64,000 nucleotides of DNA, taken from positions 248,001 through 312,000 of the forward strand of contig CALATA010000014.1 of assembly GCA_937888905.1 (NCBI GenBank), given 5' to 3'. Made by a program: the position numbers and the translations under genes. Under the pieces are notes generated by a model. The model worked only from the letters and a program-made list of their open reading frames with translations, did not search any database and was not told the DNA's origin. This document shows, in pieces, positions 42,082 through 50,588 of this stretch; position 1 is the stretch's first letter; each line of letters begins with the position of its first letter. This DNA is from Terrimonas sp937888905 (GTDB lineage: Bacteria; Bacteroidota; Bacteroidia; Chitinophagales; Chitinophagaceae).

Positions 42082-43415
42082 TTTGAATAATTTGATGTCA
42101 GTCTGATAAAGCTTTCACTGTCCACCAGGAAACTGGCATTTTTTGCTATCTGCCAATCGCCAATGGAATCTTTTATTTCTATCATGTCATTGATTTTGAT
42201 ACCTGCCTGCACCTGCCTGGGAATAAACACGCCTTTTTCTTTTTTAAATACCACGGCTTTTGTTCCCAGTTGAAGCACGGCATTTTGAGGCAGCCAGTAG
42301 GTACCGTCTTTTATTACCTGCATATTGGCAGTGAGTAACTGCCCCGGCTTTAAATCAGTACCGGACAGATACACCCGTGCTACCGTAAAATTTTCGCCAT
42401 TTTTCTGCGTGGGTTCAATCAGGCCAATGCTGCCGGTTTTTATATCGCCGGGGTTGGCATCGGTATGATACGTCAGTTGTTGACCCCGCTTGATGGTTGC
42501 TGCAATGGAAGGGGCAAACGAAAACGCTGCTATCAGGCTATTGCTTTTGTAAATGGTGAAAACCGTTTCTCCGGCACCAACATACTGCCCTTCCCGGATG
42601 AGCACCGGCGTTGGATTAATGGCTTGCTGCGCTGCGGTAGTATTTGACGCAGCGGCACCACCGCCCATTGCGCCCATACCATCTGCAGCAGCGGCGGGTG
42701 AGGGTGGCATCGCCGTACTGGAGGGCGATGCGTTGGCAGCTACCTTCTTTTCTACGATGTAACCATCGACACTGCTGTACACGGGCACACGGTACAAAGG
42801 CTTTCCGGTTTTAATGACCTGGTTGATCTGTGCCGTTTGCATGCCCAACAAATTAAGCCGTTGCTTTGCCCTTTGCAGCAATAAAGCATTATCATCGCTG
42901 CTGCTGATGTAAATCAATTCTCTTTGTGCGGCGGCCAGGTCAGGTGAATAAATTTCCATAATGAGCTGCCCTTTGCGTACCGGCTGGTAATTGTACCTGA
43001 TATACATTTTTTCAATTCTTCCGGCAACACGGCTGGCAATGCTTTCCTGGTGCCTGATATCGTAGGTAACGATGCCCTGCACCGGGACGGAGAACGCCTG
43101 GCGGCCGCTGTCCGGACTGATCGTGCTGATACCGGAAACCACCTGTTCGTTCACCGGCTTCAGCAACGGCAAAATGCTGCTATCTACATGCAGCTCATTG
43201 GAATGGCTCATGGGTACCAGGTCCATGCCACAGATAGGACATTTACCCGGATGATCCCGCACAATTTCCGGGTGCATGGGGCAGGTATTGGCCGTCGCTT
43301 TGTCGTGGCCATGCATTGAATCCGCAGTGGCTGTTCCTGTTTTTTCCTTGCAGGAAAAAAGCAATAGTGAGAACAGCAGCGCTATGAGCATTTTATCTGA
43401 ATAATTCCTTTTCAT
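42078..43415 (-). CDS. cusB: CusB-type RND periplasmic adaptor with metal-binding head (adaptor 1)
   Basis: A 445-residue lipoprotein (signal ending LFSC, Cys ~22) with the same Cys module (CPMHPEIVRDHPGKCPICGM, ~45-64) and adaptor core (RIEKMYIRYNYQPVRKGQLI; VYSSVDGYIVEKKVAANASP). A Gly/Ala/Met-rich insertion (~235-270, GMGAMGGGAAASN) lies in the barrel region. It overlaps the cusC stop by 23 bases. Two successive adaptors per operon, seen again at 61121-63617, may form hetero-oligomers around one pump. Confidence 0.88.
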   Translation of the reverse strand: MKRNYSDKMLIALLFSLLLFSCKEKTGTATADSMHGHDKATANTCPMHPEIVRDHPGKCPICGMDLVPMSHSNELHVDSSILPLLKPVNEQVVSGISTISPDSGRQAFSVPVQGIVTYDIRHQESIASRVAGRIEKMYIRYNYQPVRKGQLIMEIYSPDLAAAQRELIYISSSDDNALLLQRAKQRLNLLGMQTAQINQVIKTGKPLYRVPVYSSVDGYIVEKKVAANASPSSTAMPPSPAAAADGMGAMGGGAAASNTTAAQQAINPTPVLIREGQYVGAGETVFTIYKSNSLIAAFSFAPSIAATIKRGQQLTYHTDANPGDIKTGSIGLIEPTQKNGENFTVARVYLSGTDLKPGQLLTANMQVIKDGTYWLPQNAVLQLGTKAVVFKKEKGVFIPRQVQAGIKINDMIEIKDSIGDWQIAKNASFLVDSESFIRLTSNYSK

Positions 43416-44646
43416 AATCGACGATCATTTGATATAATTTTTGTTTTTCGTCCAGCACATCAAGTCGCATCATATTCAGGGCGTCCCAGTTATCCAAAAC
43501 CACCGTAAGGGTGAGCTTATTTTCCTGGTAGGTGATGAAGCTGGCATCAAAGGTTTTTTGCAATGCCGGTATCACTTTTTCTTCTATGGATTGAATGCGC
43601 TGCTGCATCGTTTGAATTTCTGCCTGCATGCCGTACAACATGCCCTGTGTCTCCTGGAGCATGGCAGCACGTTCCTGTTCCATCGCCTGGATATTGGACC
43701 GCATGGATTTGATCTCCGACTGATACATTTTTTTTGACCACGGCGCAATAGGAATAGAGACCATGCCCATCACACTAAATGCCTGTGGCATCATAGAAGA
43801 TAACGGCGACATGTGGTCGTATTGAATGCGAAAGGAGGGCTTCCGTTCCAGCTTCATGGCTTCGATATTGAGCTGCATGGCGTGGATGCTTTCATTCATC
43901 CGCAGCACATCTTTTCGCTGGGTGGCAAGGCTGGCCGTGTCATAGAATGCTGTGGCAACAAAGCGTGGTTCATACACCGTATCGATTTGAAGCTCTGCAT
44001 TGCCCGGACGGTTCATTAAAGCATTCAGATAGGCTTTTGCCTTTGCAATTTCGCTCTGTGGCATAAAGAGCATGTTGCGGTTCTTTTCGATGGAAGCTTC
44101 TGCCCGGTAAACAGTGCTTAGCTGCGACTGGTTGTAAGGGTAACGTACCTCTTCAATCTTCTTCATCATCTCCAGCACTTTTTCGTTTTGTTGGATGATC
44201 CTGATTTTCTCCAACGCTACCAGCCAGTTAAAATACTGTGATTTTGCCTGTGCTTTCAGCTCATTAAGCGTTACCGCACGATTGGCATTTTCCACATTGC
44301 CCTGCGATTGGATATATCTTTTTTTCGCCTGCAATTTTTTGCCGTTCGGAATTTCCTGTTCCAGCCTCAGCATAAGGGAGCCTTTGTCCCTGGCCTCCAT
44401 TATTTTCTGAAAAGGATAAGGCGTCATAAATGATCCTAAGCCCACCATCGGCGGCATCCAGGCAGTGGCGGCATCGGCGCTGTACTTGTATCCTTCCGCT
44501 TTTAACCCGTAGGTTCTGAGCAGGATATTATTGCTGTCTATTTTTTGCAGCACATCGGGCAGGCTCAGCACTTCCTTTTGTTGTGCCAGGGCACTGAAAG
44601 GAAGCAGTACGAGCAGCCACAAACATTTTTTAATGGTGAACATCAT
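43393..44646 (-). CDS. cusC: TolC-family outer-membrane factor (CusC)
   Basis: A 417-residue exported protein (signal ~1-21, ending ALAQ), almost wholly long alpha-helices with paired repeats (ELKAQAKSQYFNWLVALEKI; QMEQERAAMLQETQGM in the second half), as in TolC-type channel tunnels. PWSKKMYQSEIKSM is a marker of Bacteroidota CusC homologues and recurs in the gene at 63619. It overlaps the cusA stop by 17 bases. It forms the outer-membrane exit for CusA/CusB. Confidence 0.88.
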   Translation of the reverse strand: MMFTIKKCLWLLVLLPFSALAQQKEVLSLPDVLQKIDSNNILLRTYGLKAEGYKYSADAATAWMPPMVGLGSFMTPYPFQKIMEARDKGSLMLRLEQEIPNGKKLQAKKRYIQSQGNVENANRAVTLNELKAQAKSQYFNWLVALEKIRIIQQNEKVLEMMKKIEEVRYPYNQSQLSTVYRAEASIEKNRNMLFMPQSEIAKAKAYLNALMNRPGNAELQIDTVYEPRFVATAFYDTASLATQRKDVLRMNESIHAMQLNIEAMKLERKPSFRIQYDHMSPLSSMMPQAFSVMGMVSIPIAPWSKKMYQSEIKSMRSNIQAMEQERAAMLQETQGMLYGMQAEIQTMQQRIQSIEEKVIPALQKTFDASFITYQENKLTLTVVLDNWDALNMMRLDVLDEKQKLYQMIVDYEKELFR

Positions 44647-46564
44647 ATACCTCCAGTTTTCCGTATTTTTTTAATTCGTACTCTTTTGCCATTAAGAAGA
44701 TGAGCGGCGTTACCAGCAGGATGTGAATGGCTGAAGTAAACACACCGCCAATCATTGGCAGCACTACCGGTTTCATCACATCGGTTCCCACGCCGGTGGC
44801 CCACAGCACCGGCACCAACCCAAACAGCGAAACACAAACCGTCATGATCTTTGGACGCAGCCTTTTGGCGGCACCCTGAATGACATACTCCCGCAGATCT
44901 TCTCTGGTAATGGCTTCGCTGGAATTGCCTTTGCGTTTGATCAATTGATGCATGGCATCGTTGAGGTAGATCACCATGACGATACCGGTTTCCACCGCAA
45001 TGCCAAATAAGGCGATAAAGCCCACGGCAACCGCTACTGAAAGGTTGACGCCCCAGAAATAGATGATATAGGCTCCGCCGATCAATGCAAACGGAACGGT
45101 GATCAGGCTTAAAAACGCTTCACGGATGGAGTGAAAGGCAAAGTACAGGGAGAAGAAGATAATCACCAGCACAATGGGCGCGATCCACATCAGCGTTTGC
45201 TGTCCCCTGATCAGACTTTCATACTGCCCGCTCCATTCCAGAAAATAGCCTGCCGGTAAAATGCCTTTTTGCTGATTGAGCTTTTCTATTGCTTCTTTTA
45301 CCGTGCTGCCCAAATCCCTGTCTCTTACATTGAACAATACAGCGCCCCGCAGCAAGGCGTTTTCGGAGTTGATCATGGGTGGGCCGTCTTCAAATTTTAC
45401 ATCCGCTACGGCGCTCAGCGGCACTTCGCCGAAAGCGGCTGACCGAAGTGGTATGCGTTTAATGTTGTCCACACTGTTGCGGTAATCCTGCGCCAGCCTT
45501 ACATTAATGCTAAAGCGCTGCCTGCCTTCCACGGTTTGCCCGATGGGCGCACCGCCCAATGCCGTTTCTACGGTTTGGTTCACATCGTCCACGCTCAGAC
45601 CATAGCGGCCTAAATCTGCCCGGCGTGTGTCAATAGCCAGGTATTTGCCGCCTGTGATCGGTTCTACATACAGATCAGCTATACCGGCCGTGCCTTCGAG
45701 CGCTGTTTTTACCCGCTCGGAAACGACGGCAATCGTATCGAGGTTTTGTCCATAGACCTTTACACCCACATCCGTGCGGATACCGGTTGAAAGCATGTTG
45801 ATGCGGTTGATGATGGGCTGCGTCCAGCCGTTTACCACGCCGGGAATTTGCAGTTTGGCATCCAGTTCGTTAATGATCTTCGCTTTGGTGATGCCTTCCC
45901 GCCATTCTTTGTGCGGTTTGAGCATAATGATGGTTTCAATCATGCTGATAGGTGAATTATCCGTGGCGGTACTGGCCCTGCCGGCCTTTCCCAACACCTT
46001 GTCCACTTCCGGAACGGATTTAATGATCTTATCCTGCACTTGTAATATCCTTTTCATCTCGGAGTTGGAAACATCCGGTAGCGTAACAGGCATGAACAGA
46101 ATGCTTTGTTCATCCAGCGGCGGCATAAACTCCGTGCCTAAACTTCTGAGCAGGGGAATGGATACCAGCAATGCCAGGATATTGATGGCAAGGGTGGTCT
46201 TTCGCCACTTCATCACCCACTGGATCACCGGGGTATAGATCCGCTCCAGAAAACGGTTTACCGGATTAGCACTGTCGGGGCGGAACTTTCCTTTCATGAA
46301 GAAGGAGATCAGCACCGGCGCAAGGGTTAATACCAATAGCGCATCCACTATGAGTATAAAGGTTTTGGTGTAGGCCATCGGGTGAAACATTTTCCCTTCC
46401 TGCCCGGTGAGTAAAAACACCGGAAGAAAAGAAGTAATGATGATAACCGTGGCAAAGAAGACACCCCTGGATACCTGCTTGCTGGATTTTTCAATAATGG
46501 ATATCCGCTCTTCCTCGGTGATCCATTTTTCTTTTGCTTTTTTATTTTTTTTGTGCCAGATCAT
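44630..46564 (-). CDS. cusA: CusA RND pump, C-terminal part (second frame)
   Basis: The frame encodes residues equivalent to the second half of CusA/CzcA: SSKQVSRGVFFATVIIITSF, LPVFLLTGQEGKMFHPMAYT, periplasmic domains with GRASTATDNSPISMIETIIM and ARADLGRYGL-type repeat text, and the last membrane helices (GFIALFGIAVETGIVMVIYL). Read from the ATG at 46564 it has 644 residues; the open frame reaches 46597. That ATG overlaps the TGA of the N-terminal frame (ATGA), and a slippery heptamer lies just upstream, so re-initiation or -1 frameshifting could restore a complete pump. Confidence 0.82.
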   Translation of the reverse strand: MIWHKKNKKAKEKWITEEERISIIEKSSKQVSRGVFFATVIIITSFLPVFLLTGQEGKMFHPMAYTKTFILIVDALLVLTLAPVLISFFMKGKFRPDSANPVNRFLERIYTPVIQWVMKWRKTTLAINILALLVSIPLLRSLGTEFMPPLDEQSILFMPVTLPDVSNSEMKRILQVQDKIIKSVPEVDKVLGKAGRASTATDNSPISMIETIIMLKPHKEWREGITKAKIINELDAKLQIPGVVNGWTQPIINRINMLSTGIRTDVGVKVYGQNLDTIAVVSERVKTALEGTAGIADLYVEPITGGKYLAIDTRRADLGRYGLSVDDVNQTVETALGGAPIGQTVEGRQRFSINVRLAQDYRNSVDNIKRIPLRSAAFGEVPLSAVADVKFEDGPPMINSENALLRGAVLFNVRDRDLGSTVKEAIEKLNQQKGILPAGYFLEWSGQYESLIRGQQTLMWIAPIVLVIIFFSLYFAFHSIREAFLSLITVPFALIGGAYIIYFWGVNLSVAVAVGFIALFGIAVETGIVMVIYLNDAMHQLIKRKGNSSEAITREDLREYVIQGAAKRLRPKIMTVCVSLFGLVPVLWATGVGTDVMKPVVLPMIGGVFTSAIHILLVTPLIFLMAKEYELKKYGKLEVYDVHH

Positions 46565-47859
46565 AATTGAGGATTGTTTTTTTGTTCTTGTTGCCAATGG
46601 GTATAACGGTCTGCCAGGTGCTTATAAGCATTTTCGCTCATCACAATGCCATTATCCACGATTACCCCGATGGCCAATGCGATACCGGTAAGCGACATGA
46701 TATTAGAGGATATACCAAAAGCGTTGAGCAGGATGAAGCTGATGGCAATGGTGACGGGAATTTGAATAATAATGCTCAGCGCACTGCGCCAGTGAAACAG
46801 AAAGATGATAACGATCAGTGAGACCGCTATGATCTCTTCGATAAGTGTGCCTTTGACGGAGGAAATGGATTGCTTTATTAGTTGCCCACGGTCATAGACA
46901 ATATCAAATTTTACCCCATCGGGAAAGCCTTTGGCTACTTCCTGCATTTTGGCCTTCACGTTTTCAATTACCTCCGCGGCATTTTCGCCATAGCGCATGA
47001 CCACAATGCCGCCGACCCGTTCTCCTTCGCCATTCTGGTCAAAGATCCCTAACCTTGTTTCACCGGAAGTTTGCACACTGGCTATGTCCGATACTTTAAC
47101 GGCAATACCGTTACTGCTTTTTACGGCAATGTTTTGGATTTCCCCGATGGACTGTAAATAACCGGAGGTCTTGATCACATAGCCGATATCACTTAACTCA
47201 AACTTGCTGCCGCCGGTCTCGTTGTTATTGGCACGAACGGCGCTGATGACATCGCTTACAGCAAGTTTATAGTATAAAAGCTTGTTGGGGTCGAGCGTGA
47301 TCTGATACTGCTTTTGGAACCCGCCAAAGGAAGCGATCTCGCTTACGCCTCTTACATTTTGCAGCGCGAACTTGATATACCAGTCCTGCAAAGCCCTTTG
47401 TTCACCGAGATCCATGCCTGGCGCATCCAGTGTGTACCACAGGACATGGCCAACGCCGGTACCATCAGGGCCTAACTGCGGGCTGACGCCTGGCGGCAGG
47501 TTGCGGGAAATGGTGCTAAGCCGTTCCAGCACCCGTTCCCTTGCCCAATAAATGTCTACGTTGTCTTCAAAAATGATGTAAATAAAGCTCATGCCGAACA
47601 TGGACGTGCCCCGCACGTACTTGATCTTGGGAAGGCCCTGTAAGTTGGTCACCAGCGGGTAAGTCACCTGGTCTTCGATCAGCTGCGGTCCCCGTCCCAT
47701 CCATTCGCTGAAAACAATGACCTGGTTTTCGGAAAGGTCGGGAATGGCATCTATGGGGTTGTTTTTTACAGCAAAAACGCCCCACGCAAAAAAAGCTGCC
47801 GCCAGTACCAACACGATGAAACGGTTGCGCAGCGACCATTCTATAATACGATGTACCAT
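46561..47859 (-). CDS. cusA: CusA RND pump, N-terminal part (first frame)
   Basis: A 432-residue product covering the first half of a heavy-metal RND pump: first membrane helix (LRNRFIVLVLAAAFFAWGVF), IPDLSENQVIVFSEWMGRGP, porter-domain text with LGPDGTGVGHVLWYTLDAPG, and helices 2-4 ending IALAIGVIVDNGIVMSENAY, where the VDN/E proton-relay region lies. It stops soon after KHLADRY in the cytoplasmic loop that joins the halves of CusA. Homologues I know are single chains of about 1040 residues or more, so this is either a natural split, a frameshift gene or a mutation. Confidence 0.82.
   Translation of the reverse strand: MVHRIIEWSLRNRFIVLVLAAAFFAWGVFAVKNNPIDAIPDLSENQVIVFSEWMGRGPQLIEDQVTYPLVTNLQGLPKIKYVRGTSMFGMSFIYIIFEDNVDIYWARERVLERLSTISRNLPPGVSPQLGPDGTGVGHVLWYTLDAPGMDLGEQRALQDWYIKFALQNVRGVSEIASFGGFQKQYQITLDPNKLLYYKLAVSDVISAVRANNNETGGSKFELSDIGYVIKTSGYLQSIGEIQNIAVKSSNGIAVKVSDIASVQTSGETRLGIFDQNGEGERVGGIVVMRYGENAAEVIENVKAKMQEVAKGFPDGVKFDIVYDRGQLIKQSISSVKGTLIEEIIAVSLIVIIFLFHWRSALSIIIQIPVTIAISFILLNAFGISSNIMSLTGIALAIGVIVDNGIVMSENAYKHLADRYTHWQQEQKNNPQL
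46576..46582 (-). promoter_or_regulatory. Slippery heptamer A AAA AAC in the cusA overlap
   Basis: On the coding strand the first frame reads CAA AAA AAC AAT, placing A-AAA-AAC in the phase required for -1 slippage. After a slip the ribosome continues AAA AAA CAA TCC .. into the second frame, 12 bases before its ATG. The A7 run is also a hotspot for indels. No stimulatory hairpin or pseudoknot was identified in the bases that follow. Confidence 0.45.
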
Positions 47860-47923
47860 AAATGATAAATAAGGAACAATAAGTAATGCTGATGGGTGAT
47901 CAGCGGTGGATAGAAATGCCTTT

Positions 47924-47947
47924 AGCCCAACAGCATGCTGTCAGGCT
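47924..47947 (-). terminator. Hairpin between HYC_CC_PP gene and cusA
   Basis: AGCC-CA-ACAGC / GCTGT-CA-GGCT with a central CAGCATGCTG palindrome forms a two-part stem 18 bases past the stop at 47966. No T-run follows; it may trim or attenuate transcription before cusA rather than end it. Confidence 0.4.
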
Positions 47948-47965
47948 CGAAATGTGGAGCGGAGT

Positions 47966-48364
47966 TTAAATACGGAAAACGCAGTTGCGCTTGTAGATCG
48001 GGATTCCGGTGCTGTGGGGCGGTGCGTTAGTGGTGGGATTTTCCTCGGTAATGGAAGAAAAGGTGATAGCTGGAATGTCAATGAAAGAAACAGGCAAGGC
48101 TACCGCCATCAACCATAATCCCTGGAAAGCCGTTTCTGTTATACTGTGATCATTGGTAACTTTGAGCTGCTTGTGCTCATCCTTGCAGCAGCCCTTTTCC
48201 ACCATTTTGCCCTTGTCGCTGCCGCAAACCGGACAGTTTTCTTCCTCGTTGCCTGATACACTCCATTCTACCATCTTGCCCATGCAATAATGCAAATGCA
48301 GGATAGCCCCTGAAGTAGAGGCGAAGTAAGTAAAGGCTAATATGACAAGGAAAATCTTTTTCAT
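47966..48364 (-). CDS. HYC_CC_PP-type exported Cys/His protein
   Basis: Start chosen at 48364 (MKKIFLVILAFTYFASTSGA), a clean signal or anchor; 37 residues of longer open frame upstream cover the promoter. The 132-residue product has LHLHYCMGKMVEWSV, NCPVCGSDKGK and GCCKD, the HYC...C..C...CC pattern of small proteins that precede cation-efflux operons in Bacteroidota, then a hydrophobic stretch (~75-95). Cys/His spacing suggests metal binding. A TATATTTG -7 element lies at 48375-48382, implying a very short leader. It is first in the cus operon. Confidence 0.72.
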   Translation of the reverse strand: MKKIFLVILAFTYFASTSGAILHLHYCMGKMVEWSVSGNEEENCPVCGSDKGKMVEKGCCKDEHKQLKVTNDHSITETAFQGLWLMAVALPVSFIDIPAITFSSITEENPTTNAPPHSTGIPIYKRNCVFRI

Positions 48365-48539
48365 TTTGTCGCTACAAATATATAAACATTTTTTTTGAGA
48401 ATGTAGCTTAATAATTTTTTGGCCCGATGATACATGATAAGATAATTGGATTTGGCGTGCTATATGGCAAAGCATCCAAGTCAGGTGAGCAACACAAAAC
48501 GGCTGTTGCCGTATCTGCTATCATCAAAAGTTGGTTGTA

Positions 48540-49451
48540 TCAATTAAACTTCTGACGAAATGCTAAAGGCGACATGTCGGTTTTCTTCTTAAAAAGCTTA
48601 TTGAAGGATTGGGGATACTCAAACCCCAAAAGGTAGGCAATCTCAGCTACTGACAAATTACTTGTTAGCAGGTATTCTTTCGCTTTTTCAATCAGCCTTT
48701 CATGTATATGCTGTTGTGCGCTTATCCCTGTCAGCGTTCGCAACATATCGCTAAGATAATGTGCTGATAAATTTAATTCCCCGGCAAAGTATTCAACGGT
48801 GGGCAAGCCTTTTGTTACTGGTTCTTTATTATCAAAATAATCATTCAGCAATAGCTCTATCTTTGTCAGCAGGTCATGGTTGACGGCTTTTCTTGTCAGA
48901 AATTGCCTTTCATAAAAACGGTTGCAATAGTTAAGCAGTAAGTCAATCTGAGAAAGAATGATATCTTGCGTATGGCGGTCAATAAACTGATATTCCGTTT
49001 TAATCTTTTCAAAGATCTCCATGACATTTCTTTCTTCCCGCTCCGAAAGATGCAACGCTTCGTTGACGGCATAAGAAAAAAATCCATAATTTTTTATCAA
49101 CGTGTTCAGCGGATGCCGCGTTAAAAAATCAGGATGGAATATCAGGATATAGCCATTCCCACAATCGTTTCTGAAACGATCCATTTCGTCCGACGCAACA
49201 GCCTGTACCTGTTTTGGCGCAGTGAAGCTCATGGTTCCTTTATCAAAATCATAATACTGTTGCCCGTATTTTACCTTTGCAGCCACCTCTTTTTTGAACG
49301 AAACACTGTAAAAATTGACTGCAAATTGTTCCCATACTTCATTTTCAGCGGGAACGATGTCGGTGATGCGGATCACACTGACCAAAGGATGCAGCGGTTC
49401 CGGCAAAGACAACAGGCGATGGAATTGTGATATGGAATTGATGATATGCAC
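48540..49451 (-). CDS. AraC-family transcriptional regulator
   Basis: A 303-residue regulator from a GTG at 49451 (HIINSISQFHRLLSLPEPLH); the longer frame begins with an unlikely TTG at 49493. The N-terminal ~180 residues form a cupin-like sensing domain (YDFDKGTMSFTAPKQVQAVA; GNGYILIFHPDFLTRHPLNT). The last ~100 residues hold two helix-turn-helix motifs (VEYFAGELNLSAHYLSDMLR; SVAEIAYLLGFEYPQSFNKL, FKKKTDMSPLAFR). It is 63 bases downstream of the SDR gene on the same strand, so they are probably one unit. Confidence 0.88.
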   Translation of the reverse strand: MHIINSISQFHRLLSLPEPLHPLVSVIRITDIVPAENEVWEQFAVNFYSVSFKKEVAAKVKYGQQYYDFDKGTMSFTAPKQVQAVASDEMDRFRNDCGNGYILIFHPDFLTRHPLNTLIKNYGFFSYAVNEALHLSEREERNVMEIFEKIKTEYQFIDRHTQDIILSQIDLLLNYCNRFYERQFLTRKAVNHDLLTKIELLLNDYFDNKEPVTKGLPTVEYFAGELNLSAHYLSDMLRTLTGISAQQHIHERLIEKAKEYLLTSNLSVAEIAYLLGFEYPQSFNKLFKKKTDMSPLAFRQKFN

Positions 49452-49514
49452 CCTGATTTTCTTTTTTCTAAAATTAAAAAAAACTGTCCGCAACTGGACG
49501 GTCGTTTTATGGAA

Positions 49515-50318
49515 TTAGGCCAGAAACATATTCCCGATTTCTTTCCTTGAAGCCTCGTTGCCTATTTCCAGCCGCCTGGCATACAGGGCCTTTGCATCTT
49601 CACCAGCTACATAACGGACCTGGTCTTTCTCATCGGTGGCAGCTTCGTACACCACTTCTGCAATCTGGTCAGCGGTAGAGGCCGTTTTTAATCCTGCCGA
49701 CATGCCGTTAGCCACTTTGTTTTCCAGTTCCTGGTATTCCGGCAGGGAGTTAGCATCCAGCGATCTGTCCATAAAGTCTGTTATAATACCACCTGGCGCT
49801 ATGGTTTTGATACCGATATTAAAAGCAGCCAGTTCAAAGGACATACTTTCACTCCATCCCTCCAGTGCCCATTTCGTGGCATGATACAGGGAGCTTAGCG
49901 GAAATGTATAAATGCAGCCGATGGATGTGGTCGTAATGAAAAGCCCTGCCTTTCGCTGGCGGAAATAGGGTATAAATGCCTGCGTCACACGTATCGCTCC
50001 CAAAAGATTTGTATCGATCTGCCGAACGATCTTGTCATCGCTGAGTGCTTCCAAAGCACCGCTGAGGGCATAGCCTGCATTGTTAAAAACCACGTCCACA
50101 TCACCTAAAGCAAGGGCCTTATCCACTGTTGAGCTGATCTGAGCCACATCTGTTATGTCGAGTGGTAATACGGATACGTTGTCAAGTTTCGTCAGCTCAG
50201 TTTCTTTTTCCGGGTTGCGCATGGTTGCGATAACCTTCCAGCCTTTTGACTGAAACAACCTGGCAGTGGCTTTTCCTAATCCTGCGGATGCTCCTGTGAT
50301 GAAAATTGTCTTTTGCAT
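49515..50318 (-). CDS. Short-chain dehydrogenase/reductase (SDR)
   Basis: A 267-residue Rossmann-fold oxidoreductase: TGASAGLG cofactor motif (~8-15), NNAG (~82), catalytic Ser in TTSIGCIYT and YHATK (~150-154; Y-x-x-x-K). PGGIITDFMD follows. The substrate is unknown; this sub-family (often NADP-dependent) pairs with AraC regulators in Bacteroidota, as here. Length and motifs are complete, unlike the broken SDR at 53672-54427. Confidence 0.9.
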   Translation of the reverse strand: MQKTIFITGASAGLGKATARLFQSKGWKVIATMRNPEKETELTKLDNVSVLPLDITDVAQISSTVDKALALGDVDVVFNNAGYALSGALEALSDDKIVRQIDTNLLGAIRVTQAFIPYFRQRKAGLFITTTSIGCIYTFPLSSLYHATKWALEGWSESMSFELAAFNIGIKTIAPGGIITDFMDRSLDANSLPEYQELENKVANGMSAGLKTASTADQIAEVVYEAATDEKDQVRYVAGEDAKALYARRLEIGNEASRKEIGNMFLA

Positions 50319-50510
50319 AATGTACTGTTTAAGTTTTACCCTGCAAAATTGCCATCAAATCAGGACTTGCATGTGTCCAAACTGCTTTTAGTTGTATCCA
50401 AATCGTTTGACATGTAAATTTTTGATTTAACCGGCCCGGCAGGATGGTTGGAGCGTTTTACCAATAAACCACAGTGACACAACGGTACAGGCATTATTCA
50501 GGAACTGACT
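50319..50510. other. Non-coding gap before AraC remnant
   Basis: No gene-like frame, repeat or convincing promoter was seen. It should contain the promoter of the SDR-AraC unit (start at 50318), but I could not place a TAnnTTTG element with confidence. Confidence 0.4.
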
Positions 50511-50588
50511 TTAAGCGTTACGTAACTGATACGGTGGTTTGCGTTTATCTTCCCTGATTTGTTTACAATGACTGGGTGTAGAGCAGGC
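50511..50588 (-). pseudogene. Remnant of an AraC-family C-terminus
   Basis: Directly after the TAA of the 418-residue gene, in the same frame, 25 codons read ACSTPSHCKQIREDKRKPPY then QLRNA and a stop. This matches the end of the HMA-AraC regulator (LTPSHFRQIREEKRKPLDKV) at most positions. It has no start or other DNA-binding helices, so it is the stub of a second AraC gene, left when the 418-residue gene and its upstream neighbour arrived. Confidence 0.65.

Noticed and set aside
44630..46564. Separate complete RND pump
   Set aside because: It lacks the first membrane helix and N-terminal porter domain; it continues exactly where the adjacent frame ends.
48365..48475. 37-residue N-terminal extension of the HYC_CC_PP protein
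   Set aside because: It precedes a clean signal peptide and covers a TATATTTG promoter element; the start at 48364 is better.
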